This document shows positions 22,280-31,249 of a DNA stretch of 64,000 nucleotides, piece by piece. The DNA comes from Tholera decimalis. Its lineage: Eukaryota; Arthropoda; Insecta; Lepidoptera; Noctuidae. Made by a program: the position numbers and the translations under genes. Location: NCBI GenBank assembly GCA_943138885.2, contig OW964561.2:35231182-35295181 (forward strand). Reading direction: 5' to 3'. Under the pieces are notes generated by a model. The model was not told the DNA's origin. It did no database searches and saw only the letters and a list, made by a program, of their open reading frames with translations. Numbering within the stretch: position 1 is the stretch's first letter; every line of letters starts with the position of its first letter.

Positions 22280-22668
22280 AAAGTGATATGTCTTCATTGA
22301 AGTACTTTTTATATCCATGGGTGACGAATTCAGGATGTTTAACGTATTGATTTAAAAATAGTAACATAATCCGACATTTTCATAAAACATTTTATCTAAA
22401 TAATATATCAGACACTGTATTTTTGTTTCCTGCGTATAAAAAGGTATCATAGACATGACTTACATACTTCTATTTTATTATCGGCGTAGAAACGGTCATC
22501 CGTCAGTTTTTCCAAGAAAACGTAAAAAAATAAAATATGTGTAAATAGCATTATAAAGCTCTTAAAACTGTTAAAATATTGTAGAAAAAAAATATTTATT
22601 ATTGGTCATGGAATTATTTCTAGGGCGTGTTGAACACAAATTACGCTCTCCTGTAAACCTCGGTTTTT
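22280..22668. other. right interior of the TIR transposon
   Basis: Non-coding. Holds loose copies of the terminal sequence: ACGTATAAAGTGATATGTC near 22272 and GCGTATAAAAAGGTATCATA near 22433, plus GGCGTAGAAACGGTCAT near 22483, which matches 18386. Confidence 0.55.
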
Positions 22669-22703
22669 GACTTGACCTTATGTACGTAGGAACCGTCGAT
22701 ATA
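22669..22703 (-). repeat. right terminal inverted repeat
   Basis: On the minus strand it begins TATATCGACGGTTCCTACGT. Six of 35 positions differ from the left end. Confidence 0.8.
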
Positions 22704-22974
22704 TTTTCCAGCGATGGGTGACGCAGCACCATGGCGATAACTTACGTCAGCTAAAATTAAAATAAGGCCGATTTTAGATATCAGCTGAAATACTAAATAT
22801 TAATAAATAGTCTGATATGCACTAAATAATAATGTTTGATATTTTTGTAGAAGTAAAGTTTTAAATTGAGCTCATAATTTATGCATGCTATGTTCGCTAT
22901 TTTAGGTCAACAGTTTAGTTTAGTCTTTAGATTTTTATGTAATTGCAATTTTATTCTCGGTTGTCATCATCATC

Positions 22975-23100
22975 TGGTTAGTCTTTTCCAAACTATTTTG
23001 GAGTCGGCTTTCAGTCACGGTTGTAATTAAGTATTAGTGTTTTACTTGGAGCCACTGCCTATCTGACCTCCATAATCCAAATTGTATTGTCGGGTGTGTG
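22975..23100 (+). repeat. SINE fragment
   Basis: Has TCTTTTCCAAACTATTTTGG, AGTCGGCTTTCAGTCACGG and GAGCCACTGCCTATCTGACC, the order of the SINE at 16.9 kb. Confidence 0.6.
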
Positions 23101-23658
23101 AATAAAAATAAAAAATGAGTGTGGCACTAGGGGACTGCCGCAGTAAAGCTATTGCATAGCATTTTTTATCAACTTATGCAATTATAGTCTACACGCATAC
23201 GTCTAGTCGCACGCACACAAACACCGTGCCGAAGTCTGCCGAACTGAAACGACGTTAGACGATGCACGGCTTTCAACGCCGCACCGCTGTGCCGGTCGGA
23301 GTGGGAGTGTTAGGTTTATTTTCGTTACGGAATTTCTTGATTCGGTCGCCGCGCCCAAAGCCTGCGATAAAAGCAATGCAATAGCGTTATTCCAAATAAT
23401 CTTGATTGCGTATTACTAATGGAGAAAATATCGGAAGAGAATATATATTATTACGCTGACCCGAAATAAATTGGGATAAGGGCAAGGTAATAATGACTTA
23501 GGCAAGTCTAGTTCCTTCACAATTGTTTAGATAAAATCTAATTATGTCTTTGTAAATCTCGTAGATAGATATTACTAAGAAAATAAAAGGGTATGTGTGT
23601 GATGTCAAAATTACTGGGTTTCTCAAAGGCTTATAGTTATTGCAGTAGGTATTGGTAG
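23100..23658. other. no feature recognised
   Basis: Includes a slightly GC-richer patch at 23220-23370 with no open frame that I recognise. Confidence 0.4.
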
Positions 23659-24520
23659 TTGCAGGAAGTGAGCCGCAAACTGTTTGCCTCTCCGGGGTCT
23701 TTACGCAGATTGCGCAATTTCCTGCCGACTGCCACTAAAACTGCGCTTGCCCAATCTTTTCTTCACCCTATCTTCGACTATGCTGATGCAAGTTATCCAG
23801 ATCTCACTGAAGTGCAGTTAGATAAGCTTGAGCGACTCCAAAATTTTTGTATCAGATTCATATTTGGTTTGCGCAAGTATGATCATGTTTCTGAGTTTCG
23901 CATTAAACTCAAGTGGTTGCCTATCCGCCTTCGCCGGAATACACATATTTTATCATTACTCTACAGTATACTTTTCAATCCAACGACTCCCTTTTATCTC
24001 AAAGAACGATTTAAGTTCCTTCATGACACACATGGTAGAGATTTGAGATCATCAGAGAATTTGAGACTTTTGATGCCTACACATTCCACAAAATTTTAGG
24101 ACCATTATTTTACGGTGTAGGCTGTGTGGTTGTGGAATGTATTGCCGGTGTCAGTAAGACAAGCAGAGTCACTCCCTGCTTTTAAAAGCTCGATTGCCAA
24201 TCATTTTCTTTCAAATTTATGATTACCACACGATGTTAAAGAACACATTATATTTATATATTTTATATAATTATGTATTGTGTTTATATATATATATACT
24301 TATATATTTTATTTAGTTTTTTTCCGTTCTGAGTATTTGTAGTACACTAATTTAGCCATCCCCAATTCAATTAAAGCTTTTAAAGTCCTTCCAAAGTTTG
24401 TCTGGAAGATTTCGCTCTCAGCGATAAGACCGCCATTGTAACCAAAGTTATAGAAATAAGGTTATGTAAGTGTGTTTAAATTTTTGGTGTACAATAAAGT
24501 ATATTCTATCTATCTATTAC
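23659..24520 (+). pseudogene. LINE ORF2 C-terminus with microsatellite tail
   Basis: Open from 23659 to 24099 with SLRRLRNFLPTATKTALAQS, PIFDYADASYPDLTEVQLDK, CIRFIFGLRKYDHVSEFRIK and LKWLPIRLRRNTHILSLLYS, the region C-terminal to the polymerase palm of a LINE distinct from the one at 8.9 kb. A frameshift near 24100 moves the last block (LPVSVRQAESLPAFKSS-like) into another frame, ending near 24221. The 3' UTR includes GATAAGACCGCCATTGTAAC and ends ACAATAAAGTATATTCTATC with TCTA repeats, the tandem tail expected of CR1/L2-like or Jockey-like LINEs. The upstream catalytic part is missing. Confidence 0.8.
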
Positions 24521-24534
24521 CATGAACACAAATA

Positions 24535-24700
24535 AACTGTTTGTTTTTAATCTGACTTTCTATTTGTCCGTACCAATATCTCGATTGGCTGAACAGTTGT
24601 TAATGGGACTTTCGCAATGGATCTCGTAATTCTCGTGGTATCGGTATTGAGGTGGGAAATAGCACCCACACGAACAAAGTCGCGAGTTCAGCAAGTATGA
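24535..24700 (+). repeat. worn dispersed repeat
   Basis: CTGTTTGTTTTTAATCTGAC, TTGGCTGAACAGTTGTTAAT and CACGAACAAAGTCGCGAG align loosely with the repeat at 49.55 and 63.24 kb. Confidence 0.45.
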
Positions 24701-25003
24701 GATAAAATTAGATCTTGCTCAATGCCGTTGAGTTCTGAAAAAGTGAAGCTGAAATAAATCCTAGGTACAGTAACATTTTTAATTTAATTAAAGCAGTATT
24801 TTTCAAGTCTTCCTCTTTCGTAACAACACAAGGGGGAAGTGAATTTAATCAAACCGATAGCATTAAGGGAGCCTTTTATCTTGTGTGCTGAGATGCGATC
24901 AGTTCATTTATTGGAATAAAGGCGCGATCATATGATAGGACCCATATATTAAACAAGTTTTTGATTTTAATTCTTGTATTCTTATGTGTTCTTATAACTG
25001 GGT
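24701..25003. other. no feature recognised
   Basis: AT-rich filler between repeats. Confidence 0.4.
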
Positions 25004-25235
25004 AAAAAACTTATTTAAAAAATCTAAAAAAACCGACTGCTCAACTGAAGTGTAAGAAACAAGCACATTTTTATTTTTAAAAGTGACAAGCAGGCGGGAC
25101 CCAATTGAATATATTTTTTTTTTAAATGGGATGGATCCACCTGCTTGTCACTTTTTTAAAATAAAAATGTGCTTGTTTCTTACACTTCAGTTGAGCAGTC
25201 GGGTTTTTTAGATTTTTTAAATAAGTTTTTTTTTC
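25004..25235. mobile_element. foldback element, ~92-bp arms
   Basis: The left arm (25004-25095) and right arm (25139-25235) are complementary through CCGACTGCTCAACTGAAGTG, TAAGAAACAAGCACATTTTT and AGTGACAAGCAGG with a few mismatches and indels in A/T runs. The spacer is about 45 nt. A target duplication is not clear because both ends are A/T runs. Confidence 0.8.
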
Positions 25236-25622
25236 AACTTTTTAGTTAAAATATTACGTAATAATTTTTTAGTTTTCCCGGTCGTGTCACATTGGCACTC
25301 CACCGGATTCAAAAAGTGAGTACATATATTTAAACTTTCTCATTGTGCTATTTTACTAGTATTACACTAATGATAAACATGATATACCTTTTTGAAATCC
25401 TTATTTTAAGCCCTTCAATTTGATACCCATATTGCAGTATTTGAAAACAATTTTTTTTTTCACCAATTATAATGACTTCGCACAGCCGCCATGTTTAATT
25501 TTTTTAAGTGTCACCCATCTAAGAACACTCGGGCTGTTAAGACAAATCTAACGATACCTCAATTGTGTGAATCCGTTCAGCGGTTCTGGAGATATGAAGT
25601 AATAAAGAATATTACAAAAATA

Positions 25623-27154
25623 CAGCCTTGGCCAAAAGTATTAGGCACCTTCAAATTTTCTGACTTTTTCGTGTTTAAGGTGAAAAATAAAATAAAATTG
25701 TTTTCCAATTTACTATATTCTTATAAAATAACAAAAAAATACTAATATTTAGTTGGCCTACCCTTTGCATTGATCACTGCAGCAATTCTTTGGGGCATGG
25801 TGCTTACAAGCTTTTTTACAATCGGCTGCACTTATGGCGTCCCACTCTTGAATCAAAGCATTCCTTAACGCTAATTTTGATGTAATGCTGTGCTCTCGGA
25901 CCTTACGCTTCAGAATACCCCAAAAATGCTCGATAGGATTGAGATCTGGGGATTGCGCCGGCCATTCTAACAAGTCGATACTGTTGTTTCTAAACCAGCG
26001 CATGGTGGCCGCTGATTTATGACAAGGAGCATTGTCTTGTTGGAATTTCACTCCATTTAAGTTGGTGTCACCGAAAATACGTGTAAGCGAAGGCAATAGC
26101 GCAGTTTCGAGCACATTTATGTACTTTTCACTGTTCATCCTGCCTTCGCAAACGAACATTTCGCCAACGCCATCGGCTGCCATGCAACCCCAGATCATAA
26201 TGCTACCTCCCCCGTGTTTAATAGTGGGCACCACGCAATCTGGATGGTATTCCTCGCCGACGCGCCGCCTCACGTAGGTTACACCCGCAGTTCCAAATAT
26301 CTGGAAAAATGTAAAAAGAAGAATTTAAATGAGTGCTCATAATTTTTATGAAATCAGACTAAAATAAGAGCGATCAATTTCATTGTTTTTAAGAAATGGT
26401 ATAAATGCTTACCTCAAAGTTTGATTCATCGGACCACACAATATTTGACCAATCTTCCTCCGTGAAGTGTTGGTGACGTAGAGCCCATTCTAAACGGTTC
26501 TTTTTGTTATCTGCCGAGAGCCATGGCTTCTTTCTTGCTTTACACCCCTTTAAACCCGCATCTGCAAGCCTTCTTCTTGCCGTTCGAGCACTAATGGGGT
26601 GTCCAGTTTCGTCAGATAAGGCGGCAGCAAGCTCAGAAGAAGTTTTTTTTCGATCCTGTAGAGAATCGCGGATGACTACGCGTTTTCTGCCAGTCCGTAT
26701 TTTATTTGCGTGGGAACCAGTCTCCGCAAACCGTTTAATAGCAGATTGCACTGCGCACCGCGAACATTTTATAAGTTTGGCAATCTCTACTTGGGACTTC
26801 TCTTGTTCATGCAATAACTGGATTTTAATTCGTTTTTCGTAGCATAGTTCACTTTTTTTTGGCATTTTCGAAAAAGGGGAATGTTAATTTCACCACTGGA
26901 TCACACACGAAAGCTTCTTTACGTTATGAATAGCAAAGGAACACTGATAATAATTATGAGTATTTTTTTGAAAATACACATTATATGGGTTTTGCTCACC
27001 AGATGTTTTATGGCCCATAGAAATTCGTTTGCCATTGTTTTAATTATCGTTTGGCGGCCCTACCTTGGCTTTTGTTAAAAATATAAGCTGTTTTTTAATA
27101 CGTTTTGTATAATCTGTGTTTTATTGGGGTGCCTAATACTTTTGGCCAAGGCTG
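25623..27154 (-). mobile_element. Tc1-like transposon, near-intact
   Basis: Perfect 27-bp inverted ends starting CAGCCTTGGCCAAAAGTATT (25623-25649 and 27128-27154), flanked on both sides by the TA target duplication (25621-25622, 27155-27156). Length 1532 bp with one spliced transposase gene. Confidence 0.95.
25758..26865 (-). CDS. Tc1-type DD34E transposase, two exons
   Basis: Exon 1 is 26865-26413 and exon 2 26300-25758; the 112-bp intron (GTAAGC...TTCCAG) interrupts just after the first catalytic motif. The spliced frame is 331 residues. Residues 1-110 form paired helix-turn-helix DNA-binding domains (EIAKLIKCSRCAVQSAIKRF; ISARTARRRLADAG) with a GRKR AT-hook-like motif near residue 59. 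The catalytic triad is Asp146 (WSDESNFE), Asp240 (QQDNAPCH) and Glu275 (NPIEHFWG), with 34 residues between the last two. Near 25812-25817 a run of six A appears one base too long: the last 25 or so residues are read out of the frame in which the usual C-terminal ending is encoded. The catalytic core is undamaged. Cut-and-paste transposition into TA is expected of the family. Confidence 0.92.
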
Positions 27155-27159
27155 TATAT

Positions 27160-27215
27160 ACATAAGATACGCGCGAAAAATATAACCCTTCCTTTGCAGT
27201 CGGGTAAAAAAATTA
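27160..27215 (+). repeat. fragment of the GCAGTCGG repeat
   Basis: ATATAACCCTTCCTTTGCAG then TCGGGTAAAA, as in the repeats at 15.0 and 51.2 kb. Confidence 0.5.
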
Positions 27216-27385
27216 TTTTATTTCTTTACATTTCCTGTAATCAGTTTTTGAATCAAGGTCTTTTCGGTTTCTCTATGTCTATGGCATTTGTCTTACATAA
27301 TAATAATAGTTTTTATTCAACAACCTTGCATATTTGTCTGTTTTTTTATAGACTAGGCTATAAGCTCCCGTTTAACCACCATCTC

Positions 27386-27560
27386 ATCTGATGGTAAGCG
27401 ATGATGTGGTCGAAGATGAAGCACGCTTACCTAGAAGTAACCTTTTCATTCTCGTCTTAAATATCCCTAGGTTATAGCTATCAGGAAACACAGACTCCGG
27501 CAGGGAATTTCACTCCTGAGCCGTACGCACAATGAAAGTATTCCCGAAACATTTTGTGTG
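27386..27560 (-). repeat. LINE 3' end, antisense
   Basis: The complement of the family at 62.06 kb: CATCTCATCTGATGGTAAGC at its 3' end and coding remains to the block with the sequence ACGCACAAT/GAAAGTATTCC. It passes directly into a plus-strand R1-type 3' UTR. Confidence 0.75.
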
Positions 27561-27569
27561 TATGGGTGG

Positions 27570-27915
27570 TGACACCGGTTCATATTGATTGTCTTGCTTT
27601 CCACCGTAGGCCTCCCCAAAAGCTTGACATATTAATAGGTTCAGGGTAAGTAAGTGGGCCTGCGTGCTGCAAGCATTGGGTAGCTCGCCGTCCGACTGAA
27701 ACCAGGCCCGTGTAGACAGCGCGTCCTGTTCCACGCGCGCCTCAAAGAGTGTCAACAAAATTGTCGGGGCCCACAACGGGGGCCGTTGCCTGTCGGATTT
27801 GCGGATTGTTAGAAAGAGTTACCGCAGCCTCGGAACACGAAGGGCATATGATGGAACAAGGATGGGCTTTATTCAGTAAAAGTCTGACACACCCTCCAGC
27901 TTCGCCCAAATCCCA
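27570..27915 (+). repeat. diverged R1-type 3' UTR
   Basis: CCACGCGCGCCTCAAAGAGT, then a GGGCCGTTGCCTGTCGGATT block and a stem-loop (TTCAGTAAAAGTCTGACA at about 27872). Same order as in the R1 at 22.0 kb, but heavily diverged. Confidence 0.7.
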
Positions 27916-27984
27916 GCTACATTTTTCACATGCGATGATAAAATATCTATAGAACTGCTTTATATTTTAGAAATTATTACCAAC

Positions 27985-28535
27985 TAGCAGTTGCTCGTGA
28001 CTTCATTCGCGTGGGAAGTCTTTCCCGTGTAAATCCCGATCCCGTAAGAATTTTGCAAAATCCCGTCTTAGCGAGCATCTACATACTAAAAGGAACCGCC
28101 ATGCCTTTAAATTTGAGTTCGAAAAAAATTTGAGTGCCCTACTGCTTGTAGTTTCTGAGATTTCGTGATTAATCAGTGAGTGATATTTCGCTTCTATATA
28201 CAGGGTTAAAGGTTAAGTCGACCTAGATCCGTTAAGAGGTTGTAGTTTCCAGTATTTCTGACAGATTTGCCAAATTACGATAAGGGATTTAGAAGTTATG
28301 AGGGAACATAAATATGTACATACATACCGGTCATAATCATAACTTTTCTTTTTTGCTTAATGGTATTAAAGGTATAATGGTAAGTAATAAAATTAAAGGT
28401 AGGTACAATGCCTCAGAAATTAGAACGTTATTATTTATTAAAGTTCACACATTTTGATTAATAGTCTGTTGGCAGTCGATTGCCAAATTGTAGTTTAGAC
28501 AATTTTTTTTCGACTAAATGCATATCCTCTACCCT
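27985..28535. other. dispersed repeat relic, then no feature
   Basis: 27985-28180 has TTGCTCGTGACTTCATTCGC and GTTTCTGAGATTTCGTGATT, a worn copy of the CGACTTCGTCCGCG repeat. Nothing is recognised from 28200 to 28535. Confidence 0.45.
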
Positions 28536-28645
28536 GGGGCGGGCGAAGGGGTCTGTCAGACTCATACTAACTAAAACTATCCCGTGTTCCCTCGCACACA
28601 TGCGCCGAGGGCTGCGGGAACACATAAGTAGGTATTCTCCAACAC
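28536..28645 (-). repeat. diverged R1-type 3' UTR fragment
   Basis: TCTGTCAGACTCATACTAAC followed by TAAAACTATCCCGTGTTCCC is the worn stem-loop and its flank. Confidence 0.6.
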
Positions 28646-28901
28646 GGCTAGGCTTTGCCTAAACAGCACAGTAGCACAGATCCCAAAAACGAACGACAAA
28701 AAATCCCGCATTTCTGTACGCGTCCTAAGGACTGACTGATTAAGTCAATGGATAAGAGACAAGTAAAGGACTTCCGTTCAATGTTGTAGCATCTTAAAGT
28801 TCAATTATTTGAGAAGAATTTTCAAGTATAAATGGCAGCTTATAATAATAGTTAATCAATGGCGTGACATGAGTTTGTTAGAGATTTGGAGCTCAGGTAG
28901 G

Positions 28902-29400
28902 TACCACCAAACCGGGGCGCCTTGCGGACACTCCGTCAGCGTACCGGCCTATTGTGCTGCTTGATGAGGCGAGCAAAATCTTTGAAAGACTTCTTGCAAA
29001 CCGCGTTGTCGGGCACCTGAAGAGGGTGGGGCCGGATCTTGCGGACAGCCAATTTGGTTTCCGCAAGGGGCGCTCGACGGTGGATGCCATCATGCGTGTG
29101 AGGGCTCTCTTGATAGAGGCTGCGTTGTCCCGGTATAGGATCGTCTTGGCGGTGTCTCTCGACATCGTCAATACCTTTAAAACCCTGCCCTGGAGTTGCA
29201 TACGGGGGATACTCCGGCATCACCGGATGCCGACCTACCTCTGTCGTGTGGACGAGGCCTACCTGATGGACAGAGCCGTGGTCACCAGGGAGAGTGGAAC
29301 TGACGATAGATGTCGTGCGGTGCCCCACAGGGGTGGCCCCAGAACCGATCCCTGTGGGACACTGCACGACATCTCCCAGACAGGGAGGAGATATTTAATG
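28902..29400 (+). pseudogene. R1 reverse-transcriptase fragment ending in an inverted junction
   Basis: From 28902 the plus strand encodes R1-type RT: PSAYRPIVLLDEASKIFERL, GPDLADSQFGFRKGRSTVDA and IVLAVSLDIVNTFKTLPWSC, homologous to the full-length copy at 35.1-38.3 kb but from a diverged family member. Two stops appear near 29298. At about 29328, inside the SCGVPQ codons, the sequence turns round: 29330-29390 is the reverse complement of the same and following RT codons (SVPQGSVLGPP on the minus strand). The catalytic YADD motif is absent. Confidence 0.85.
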
Positions 29401-29487
29401 ATTTTGACACCGAAAAAAATAAGATACCTAGACAAAGGCTTAAAATACAATAACAACTGGGTACTTTTTAATATTTTTGTAGTACCC

Positions 29488-30264
29488 TGTTCAAGACTGC
29501 AATAGGCCCAGTGCAACGGTAACTGGGGTGTCCCAAACTTGTCCGCGATACGCGGATTCTAAACGTTGCTTAATAATGATAACAAGGTTACACAATGGCC
29601 TGCCTCTACTAGGCTTCGGCCTACAACAATAAAAACAAAATGTACCACTAACCTGAGTGCTGGGGACGCCAAGTTCGATCTTCAAAGGTCACGCCCTAAG
29701 TGTGGTTTGTATGTGATATGAGGTGAGTAATTGTAACGTGTGATGTAAGTCAAGTGTTGTAGAACGTTCCCGAGGCGCCGATCTCCAGATGGCGCGGTCA
29801 CAACAGCATCACACCTAACTCGTTTCCAGCAAGCGCGCGCTACGCGTGGTAGGCAATAAGGCGATATGTTCCAAGAAATATCACTGGATTCTTGTTAATC
29901 CGAGCTTACAAAGTTCAATCAATCACTGAACACAATTAATCTGTTCATATCTCGTGAGATCCAATACGATTTACAACAAATTCCGCGTGCCGGCCGACCG
30001 ACGACAAGGCGGCGTATAATTCAACAATATCCCGGGGTTTTCAACAAATGAGGAATACACTTCAACCAACAAATAATTCGCGACCCAATTATCGGTCTCA
30101 ACAGGCGAATTCAACAATATTTTACCAATTACAATCAAATCAAAGTCCCAAACGTGCGGACATTTTTCCAACAAGCAAAGTCAATCTGTCAAGTCAAAGA
30201 GGTTATGTCAAAATCAAATTCCTTATGTCAAAAGGGTGCGTTCTGTTTCACGTCGGACCGAACA
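29488..30264 (-). repeat. 3' LTR (BEL/Pao)
   Basis: 777 bp. On the plus strand it runs TGTTCAAGACTGCAATAGGC ... GGACCGAACA. Confidence 0.92.
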
Positions 30265-30934
30265 TCTACCCCCCCCGGACGGGCCTACCCGTCCGCTAAT
30301 CAATTGGAAGTCTTGACAAGGTTGCAAATTCAACACAGCTTCAATGCGGCCAAATACCGTAGCTAGTTCATTAAAGGTGAGAACGGTGTCTCCCAACAAT
30401 CTCCGCCAGCGTCCCTTTGCCGCTTTCACCGCGGCCCCAAAAATACCCCCCCAATGGGGGGCAGGCTGGCGGGTCAAACAACCAAGTGACCTCTCGGCGG
30501 GCCAAACTATTACCAATGTCAACCTGGTTCTCATTAGGAAGGCGTGTACCTCCTTCAAATAGTTACTTGTACCCTTGTAATTCGTACCGCAATCAGACCT
30601 AATCAACGAAGGTAACCCACGGCGAGACACAAATCTTTCCAAAGTCGCCTCAAAGGCCTCTGTCGAGAGGGAGGTTACCAGCTCCAAATGTACTGCCTTG
30701 GTTGACAGGCAGACAAACACACAAATAAGCCCTAACAATCTTGCTATTACGAAGGGTGGACGTCTTCAACAAAGGGGGACCAACAAAATCCGTTACGACG
30801 CCAGCAAAGGGCCTCGTCTCATTGACGCGATCAGCCGACAAAATCCAAAATTCTCGCTGCAGAATGGCCAACAGCGCATTGCAACCGGCATGCGAGTTCT
30901 TAGTGTGACGATCAGTCACCAACAATTGTACCAA
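30223..30934 (-). pseudogene. BEL/Pao integrase remnant
   Basis: The N-terminal zinc-binding His region is partly present (RHTKNSHAGCNALLAILQRE) but its Cys pair has been deleted. The core has the first Asp (VVTDFVGPP) and second (RSDCGTNYKG); the third acidic residue, expected in HWGG-(L/I)-W-E, is Gly (HWGGIFGAAVKAAKG). A frame change near 30715 joins the two halves. It is therefore inactive through deletion, frameshift and a missing catalytic Glu. It ends just inside the polypurine tract. Confidence 0.85.
30265..30278 (-). other. polypurine tract
   Basis: Minus strand GGGGGGGGTAGA ends directly at the 3' LTR, the position where plus-strand DNA synthesis is primed. Confidence 0.75.
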
Positions 30935-31202
30935 GTTCAGTTACAACAAGGGCAGGAGCACCAATTTTAGGGTAAGGACAACTCACAATGGTGACCTCAA
31001 ACCAGGTCCTTCCCTCAACAGTGGTGTCAGCCGGTTCGCCAATTCCCCAAATCTTGCCTGAAAGGTCGTTCATCTTCAGGCCAACCTGTCCCGCTAACCA
31101 AGAAGACAAAAGGCAACCCCGGACTCCCGTTTCCAAAATGGCACAGACCACAATCGAGTCACCCAAGGGTCCCCAGACCGTGACCGAGGCCGTTGGCAAC
31201 AA
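30912..31202 (-). pseudogene. BEL/Pao aspartic protease, active-site change
   Basis: Residues LLPTASVTVWGPLGDSIVVC followed by AILETGVRGCLLSSWLAGQV are the retropepsin region. The catalytic Asp of the usual D-S/T-G triplet is Glu here (ETG), so the enzyme is probably dead. It fuses within about 90 codons to integrase sequence, marking the site where RT and RNase H were lost (near 30920). Confidence 0.8.
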
Positions 31203-31249
31203 AACCGTCTTGATCGGGGGGTTCCTTTAGCGGGGCAGGCGTCAATCTC

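Larger units (their letters stand above)
17752..22703 (+). mobile_element. TIR transposon carrying a DUF7869-type gene
   Basis: Imperfect 35-bp terminal inverted repeats (17752-17786 and 22669-22703, 29 of 35 matching; outer part TATATCGACGGTYCCTACGT) bracket a spliced transposase-like gene. The palindrome AGACATGTCY recurs near both ends (17777, 18394, 21461) with looser forms at 22283 and 22450. A 742-bp R1 fragment has inserted at 21514; without it the element is about 4.2 kb. The target duplication is hidden in the palindromic TATA at the ends. Confidence 0.7.

Noticed and set aside
17752..22703. piggyBac assignment for the DUF7869 element
   Set aside because: No TTAA target at the ends and no piggyBac transposase motifs; the conserved blocks match DUF7869 instead.
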